This document shows positions 60,026 through 64,000 of a stretch of DNA of 64,000 nt, piece by piece (the first letter of the stretch is position 1; each line of letters opens with the position of its first letter). The notes under the pieces are model-generated. The model was not told the origin of the DNA and made no database searches. It saw only the letters and a program-made list of their open reading frames with translations. The stretch is from PHAA01 sp034927445 (GTDB taxonomy: Bacteria; Bacillota; Syntrophomonadia; Syntrophomonadales; Syntrophomonadaceae), in assembly GCA_034927445.1 (NCBI GenBank), contig JAYFPZ010000006.1, positions 62,001 through 126,000 of the forward strand, written 5' to 3'. The position numbers were made by a program, and so were the translations under genes.

Positions 60026-61399
60026 TTATTTTGGTTCCGGTTTATGATCGGGTATCGGCTTGGGCGCAGGGGCGGTACGCAGGGGAGCATAACGGAATAT
60101 GAAAAATAAGGCTGAGTAGAGCGCTATTAATACCAGGCCGGCAAACAGGCCCGCACCCTGTCCGGGGATTAGCGGCATGGTCACTATGGCAACAACCAGG
60201 CTGATGATGCCGATCCAGGTGCTGAAAGGGTACCAGGCCAGCTGACAATTGCCCCGGGGGGGACAGCCATGACGGCGGCGGAACCTGAGATGGGTCATCA
60301 TTATCACCAAATAGGCAAACAGCAATGAAAATCCTCCGGAACTGATCAGGAAAAGATAAATCTGATCAGGCAATACGTACGCCATGCTTACCCCCAGCAG
60401 CATTCCTATGCCCGACATCAGAATGCCTTTTAAGGGAACGTCGCCTTTGTCCGTCAGGAACCCGGGGGCATCGCCATTATCAGCCAGAGCACGAAACATT
60501 CTGCCCAGACCAAAGGTTGAAGCCAGCATGGTTGACAGGATGGCGGTGATCAATACAAAATTAACCACTCCGGCCGCTACATCGAGACCTCGAAAGTTCA
60601 GGGATGCGACCATGGGGCTTACCTGGTCCGACAAACTACCGGTTCCTATCAAAGGCAAAATTAAAGCAATTACTATGATATAAAAGCTTAACAGCGCAAT
60701 GACAGTATAATCAATCGCCCGCGGTATAGTATGGTGGGGATCCCTTGCTTCAGAAGCCGCCAGGCCGATTATTTCGAATCCGGCATAACCCAATAACACT
60801 ATCAGCATACTCCCCGCCAGTCCGCCGATGCCGTGGGGAAATATCGCGGCACCCTGCAAAGCTCCCCATCCAATGGGCGGTTTGCCGGGCAGCAGACCGA
60901 ATATCAACACCAGCGCTATAGCGATAAAAAGCAAAACCGCCGCCAGTTTAATGGCCGCCAGGGAGGTTTCCAAGCGGGTAAGCAGACTGGCCCCGAGCAA
61001 ATTCAGGCCGGTTATGGCAGCTACTATACCGATTGACAACAGAGGCAGGGACAGGTAGGGGAACCAGGTTTTTATAAATAAGGAGGCTGCGGTAGCTTCA
61101 CTGGACATGGCCAGGACCAGCCCGGTCCAATACACCCAGCCGACCAAAAAACCCCAATAGGGACCATAAGCCTCGGCCGCGTGGGTGCGGAATGAACCTG
61201 GACAGGGATTGGCCACGGTCATTTCGGAAAGGGCGTTGAGGATTAGATATACCAGTATTCCTCCCAGTATAAAACCTATAAGGATTGAAGGCCCGGCTGC
61301 ATTGATGGCGATAGCCGTACCCAGAAAGAAAGAACCTCCTACCACGGTTCCCAAGGCCAGCATGGTCAACTGAAAAGCAGACAGACCTGGTTTACTCAT
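60026..61399 (-). CDS. APC-family amino-acid permease
   Basis: Twelve-helix membrane transporter (457 aa). The first helix has the APC signature LGTVVGGSFFLGTAIAINAAG. A later motif reads YWTGLVLAMSSEATAAS, and the loop GYAGFEIIGLAASEARDPHH is typical. The cytosolic C-terminus is Pro/Lys-rich. Substrate cannot be told from sequence. Start ATG 61399 with AAAGGTGGG. Confidence 0.9.
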   Translation of the reverse strand: MSKPGLSAFQLTMLALGTVVGGSFFLGTAIAINAAGPSILIGFILGGILVYLILNALSEMTVANPCPGSFRTHAAEAYGPYWGFLVGWVYWTGLVLAMSSEATAASLFIKTWFPYLSLPLLSIGIVAAITGLNLLGASLLTRLETSLAAIKLAAVLLFIAIALVLIFGLLPGKPPIGWGALQGAAIFPHGIGGLAGSMLIVLLGYAGFEIIGLAASEARDPHHTIPRAIDYTVIALLSFYIIVIALILPLIGTGSLSDQVSPMVASLNFRGLDVAAGVVNFVLITAILSTMLASTFGLGRMFRALADNGDAPGFLTDKGDVPLKGILMSGIGMLLGVSMAYVLPDQIYLFLISSGGFSLLFAYLVIMMTHLRFRRRHGCPPRGNCQLAWYPFSTWIGIISLVVAIVTMPLIPGQGAGLFAGLVLIALYSALFFIFRYAPLRTAPAPKPIPDHKPEPK

Positions 61400-61567
61400 T
61401 CATATTCCCACCTTTAAAGCTATTAACTTTTATAGTATTCCACGGGAATCCTGAAAAATATGTGAGGATACCACTTCCTATTGGGGATGAGGGCGAACAC
61501 TGGAATAATAATAAAAAGAACGTCCCCTGGTTGGCAAGAGACGTCCGGCTATCGCAAGTCAGGAATT

Positions 61568-63112
61568 TTATTTCGAGTTTTCAAACCTAGCAACGAATGA
61601 TTCCAATTCGGCAATTGTACGTTCGCGGGCCTTTTTGCCATGAGACTCTTTGCGCACCAGAATGTTCATATAATCCCAGAAGGCAGCGGTCATGTTGCTT
61701 TCCCGGATGGCAAAAATCACTGACGGCGGTGAGGTCTTGCCCACCAGAACACCTACGTCCTCTTTTACACAAACCATGCTTCCCTCCAGGTGTTTATCAG
61801 CGGTTAAATATACATGGTAGTTGTCATAGGTCTTAAGCAGGCGGATTACATTATGCAGGTGCTGATAATATTCCTCCGGAGTATAAAATACTTGAATTTG
61901 ATGGGGAATATCCCAAAAGTTCACTCTAACTTGCCCGGCCAATATAGTTTCCGGTCTTGGCAGGGAGAATATTTCCGCATGGGGATTGGTTGGGAGTCTG
62001 TCATAAAAGTTCCTTATTCTATGGTGCTGAAGCGCCAACAACTGCCTGCGGTCAGGATCATCCAAGCGTTCCAATATACTGGCTACAACTTCGGGGGGCA
62101 TAGTAATATTGGTCAGCCCATCGGAACTGATGATGGTGTGCCCCGCTTCTTCTTCAAATTCTATTAAAGTTCCCAAATAGTTCTGTTGGTTGAAGGAATT
62201 GAATATACGCATCAGAGGACGGCAAAGGTCCAGAAAATCATGGAATTCCGCGACTAAAGCCCGAATAGCCTCTTTTTTGGTGAAGAGCAGATTAGCCACC
62301 CCCAGGGTTTCGCTGCGGACCGATGAAGAAGTTACCGCTGCGGTTTCGGGGGCGATAAATAATGTACGCCGGAATAGACCATCACGGGTTTTGGAATAGT
62401 AATAGGGTTCTATATTCCCGGTCATATAAAGAGGAACCCACCGTTTTATACCGTCCAGCATTTCATCCAGATTACGATTTATGGTATGAATCATCTTGAT
62501 GCGATTGCCATTCTGCAAAACCCGGACCATCAATGCGGCCCATTTGGCAGTAAATTCAGGATTAATCATCCAGTTCATGTCTTCGTCACTATAAAGCAGA
62601 AGGGTTTGCGGTTTTTTATTTTGCACTACCAGGGATAAAAATTTAAGCGCCGCAGTTTGCCGGCCTTCCAACCCATAAAACATTTCCACTTCCGCCGCAG
62701 CCTGGCCATAAGCTCCATCTACTGCTGCGGACGTTGCCGCCGCTTCTATTTTACTAAATTGAAAATGGTGGATCATTCCGTTCAAAAGGTTATCAATGGA
62801 ATGGATGGCCGCTTCTTGTGGTTGCCGAAGCCATTGAAGTATAAGGTCGGCTGTCGTCAGTGATGGCTGGGGCTGAATCGGAGAGCTGTTTTTTATGGCT
62901 TCCCAAAGGGCGGCTTTTTGATATTCAGCCTGACAGCAGTGGGCAAAATATTCGCTCATTGCCTGAATATAGCTGACGTTCTTGGCGGGGATGCGGACCC
63001 CCCGGCGTAAACGGCTGATAAAAGACGCATCAATTGAAATTTTACGAGCCAAGAGGCTGTTGGAGGTATTGGTGATATTCATCAGCAGATCCAGCTTCTC
63101 AGCAAAGGTCAT
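61568..63112 (-). CDS. XRE-like HTH protein with large unknown domain
   Basis: A 514-aa protein. Residues 1-65 resemble a lambda-type HTH (FAEKLDLLMNITNTSNSLLARKISIDASFISRLRRGVRIP). The remaining 450 residues are a soluble domain I do not recognise, with no transmembrane segment. ATG 63112 has GAGGTGG seven bases upstream; the GTG at 63121 overlaps it. Perhaps a regulator that senses an unknown ligand. Confidence 0.72.
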   Translation of the reverse strand: MTFAEKLDLLMNITNTSNSLLARKISIDASFISRLRRGVRIPAKNVSYIQAMSEYFAHCCQAEYQKAALWEAIKNSSPIQPQPSLTTADLILQWLRQPQEAAIHSIDNLLNGMIHHFQFSKIEAAATSAAVDGAYGQAAAEVEMFYGLEGRQTAALKFLSLVVQNKKPQTLLLYSDEDMNWMINPEFTAKWAALMVRVLQNGNRIKMIHTINRNLDEMLDGIKRWVPLYMTGNIEPYYYSKTRDGLFRRTLFIAPETAAVTSSSVRSETLGVANLLFTKKEAIRALVAEFHDFLDLCRPLMRIFNSFNQQNYLGTLIEFEEEAGHTIISSDGLTNITMPPEVVASILERLDDPDRRQLLALQHHRIRNFYDRLPTNPHAEIFSLPRPETILAGQVRVNFWDIPHQIQVFYTPEEYYQHLHNVIRLLKTYDNYHVYLTADKHLEGSMVCVKEDVGVLVGKTSPPSVIFAIRESNMTAAFWDYMNILVRKESHGKKARERTIAELESFVARFENSK

Positions 63113-63267
63113 AAATGCCACCTCTTTCTAGAGGATATATTAGCAGATATTTTACAATACCGCCATGGCTTCGGCACAATTTGTGCCAAGAAATTGGCAA
63201 TGCCAATACCATGACAAGTCATTACTTAGCCGATCAAATTTAATAAAATTAGGAAGAGGTGCTTTTT

Positions 63268-63576
63268 ATGACCTTTGCCATTAAGCTTCAAGCCGGTTTC
63301 TTTAAAACTATATTATATTATCTAACCGTTGAACCCGGGCTAATAATTATGCTATCACAGGAAAATCAGGAAGATAATGAAAGCGGTCGACTGGTAATTC
63401 AGGACGAAGACTTGCTTTCAGTCAGTATCACTAGAAGGAATATGACATGTGGCGAACTTGAAATCATTACCCGTGACAAAATTTATATCGGTAAATTGAG
63501 TAATCAGCCTGATCTGGAGAAGGCAGTGCAGGTCTTTACGGATGAATTCGGAGACAAATTCAATTATCAGGAATAA
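63268..63576 (+). CDS. Small hypothetical protein
   Basis: A 102-aa protein with a possible hydrophobic segment near residues 10-30 (FFKTILYYLTVEPGLIIML) and an acidic rest. No family is recognised. ATG 63268 follows GAAGAGGTG. It is divergent from the XRE-like gene, and the two genes have similar first residues (MTFA). Confidence 0.55.
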   Translation: MTFAIKLQAGFFKTILYYLTVEPGLIIMLSQENQEDNESGRLVIQDEDLLSVSITRRNMTCGELEIITRDKIYIGKLSNQPDLEKAVQVFTDEFGDKFNYQE

Positions 63577-63676
63577 GATCTGTAGCTGATAAAAATCAAT
63601 TGCTTTATAAAATTAATTGCCGGCCAAGAGGAAGTATTTATTATGCCAAAATTTGACGGGAGGGATTAGCAAATCT

Positions 63677-64000
63677 ATGGATACGGCAGCAACAACAGTA
63701 ATACCACGTTGGAAAACCGCACTTAACATGATAATAAATCCGGGTGAAGTGGTAAAAAACCGGATGACCAAGGTGCCCTGGCCTTATTCCCTGATGGTCT
63801 CCGGTTTGTCCTTCACTCTTTTTTTCCTGCAAACCGGGTTGGATTTACTGCGGAGCGGACAAATAGAAGCATCCACGGTTATTCTGATCTCCATGCTGGG
63901 CCTTCTTTACGGTACCGCGGGCATAGCTCTGCTGGCGGTTATGGTCTGGGCTTTGTCCCAGGCGGCGGAACGAAATCTTTCCATGGAATGGGCCATATCT
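63677..64000 (+). CDS. Yip1-like membrane protein, 5' part only
   Basis: An open frame runs from ATG 63677 (GGAGGG upstream at 63659) to the window end: 108 codons without stop. It encodes a cytosolic start (NMIINPGEVV), then two hydrophobic helices (about residues 40-60 and 70-95). The INPGEVV start and the two-helix pattern suggest a Yip1-type protein. The 3' part is outside the window. Confidence 0.6.
   Translation, partial: MDTAATTVIPRWKTALNMIINPGEVVKNRMTKVPWPYSLMVSGLSFTLFFLQTGLDLLRSGQIEASTVILISMLGLLYGTAGIALLAVMVWALSQAAERNLSMEWAIS

Noticed and set aside
1..64000. CRISPR array, prophage, tRNA or rRNA gene
   Set aside because: I saw no regularly spaced direct repeats, phage genes, cloverleaf-like tRNA with TTCGA arm, or rRNA segments.

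Overview
The window looks like a chromosome segment from an anaerobic, spore-forming, syntrophic Firmicute, most likely close to Syntrophomonadaceae. The basis is gene content, because no 16S gene is present. Evidence includes sporulation genes (spoVK-like, tlp), hfq, a Gram-positive type LexA with its operator, a crotonase / thiolase / acyl-CoA dehydrogenase block for fatty-acid beta-oxidation, and a GlcD/GlcF plus LarA lactate module.

Positions 1-6380 hold housekeeping genes: the miaA 3' end, hfq, spoVK-like, a YnbB-type PLP enzyme, DUF456, glnA and DUF4125. A 241-bp MITE-like element lies between two of them.

Positions 6892-30938 hold a large bacterial microcompartment (BMC) locus of the glycyl-radical-enzyme type. 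The left operon (6892-19051, +) encodes a first glycyl radical enzyme homologue (GRE1), shell proteins, PduL phosphotransacylase, a CoA-acylating aldehyde dehydrogenase, a flavoprotein, two EutP/PduV GTPases, a butyrate-kinase-like enzyme and an acetate-transporter-like membrane protein. A PocR-domain sensor kinase and an AraC-type response regulator lie on the minus strand (19170-21507). The right operon (22236-30306, +) encodes PduS, PduT, EutJ, a second GRE (GRE2), the only GRE activase, and more shell genes that include a near-identical second copy of a BMC-H/PduB cassette. A TSCPD-domain protein (30624) follows. The likely route is diol -> aldehyde -> acyl-CoA -> acyl-phosphate -> carboxylate + ATP, with 1,2-propanediol -> propionate the best guess. 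No alcohol dehydrogenase is present, so electrons probably leave through PduS/PduT, which suits a syntroph.

The most unusual points are in this locus. GRE1 has Ala in place of the radical-bearing Gly but keeps the active-site Cys, while GRE2 keeps both. The sensor kinase has Gln at the phospho-accepting His, and its partner regulator has Glu at the phospho-accepting Asp. The TSCPD protein carries an N-terminal helix that matches the encapsulation peptides of the two GREs.

Positions 31161-43707 hold lexA, a perfect Fur box overlapping a promoter in front of a DUF2325 / HD-GYP pair, glcF-glcD, the beta-oxidation genes and a CBS/sigma-54 activator. Positions 43876-54065 hold larA, murB, a B12-binding radical SAM gene, psd-pssA, a Nudix hydrolase, a sirtuin, a structured 6S-like ncRNA with a strong promoter and terminator, a thioesterase, degV, lemA and a TPM protein. 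Positions 54154-64000 hold a small HTH-like protein, tlp, a CsoR / metal P-type ATPase module with two matching operators, an HD-GYP protein, an AlkD-like protein, an amino-acid permease, an XRE-like regulator, an unknown small protein and the 5' end of a membrane protein.
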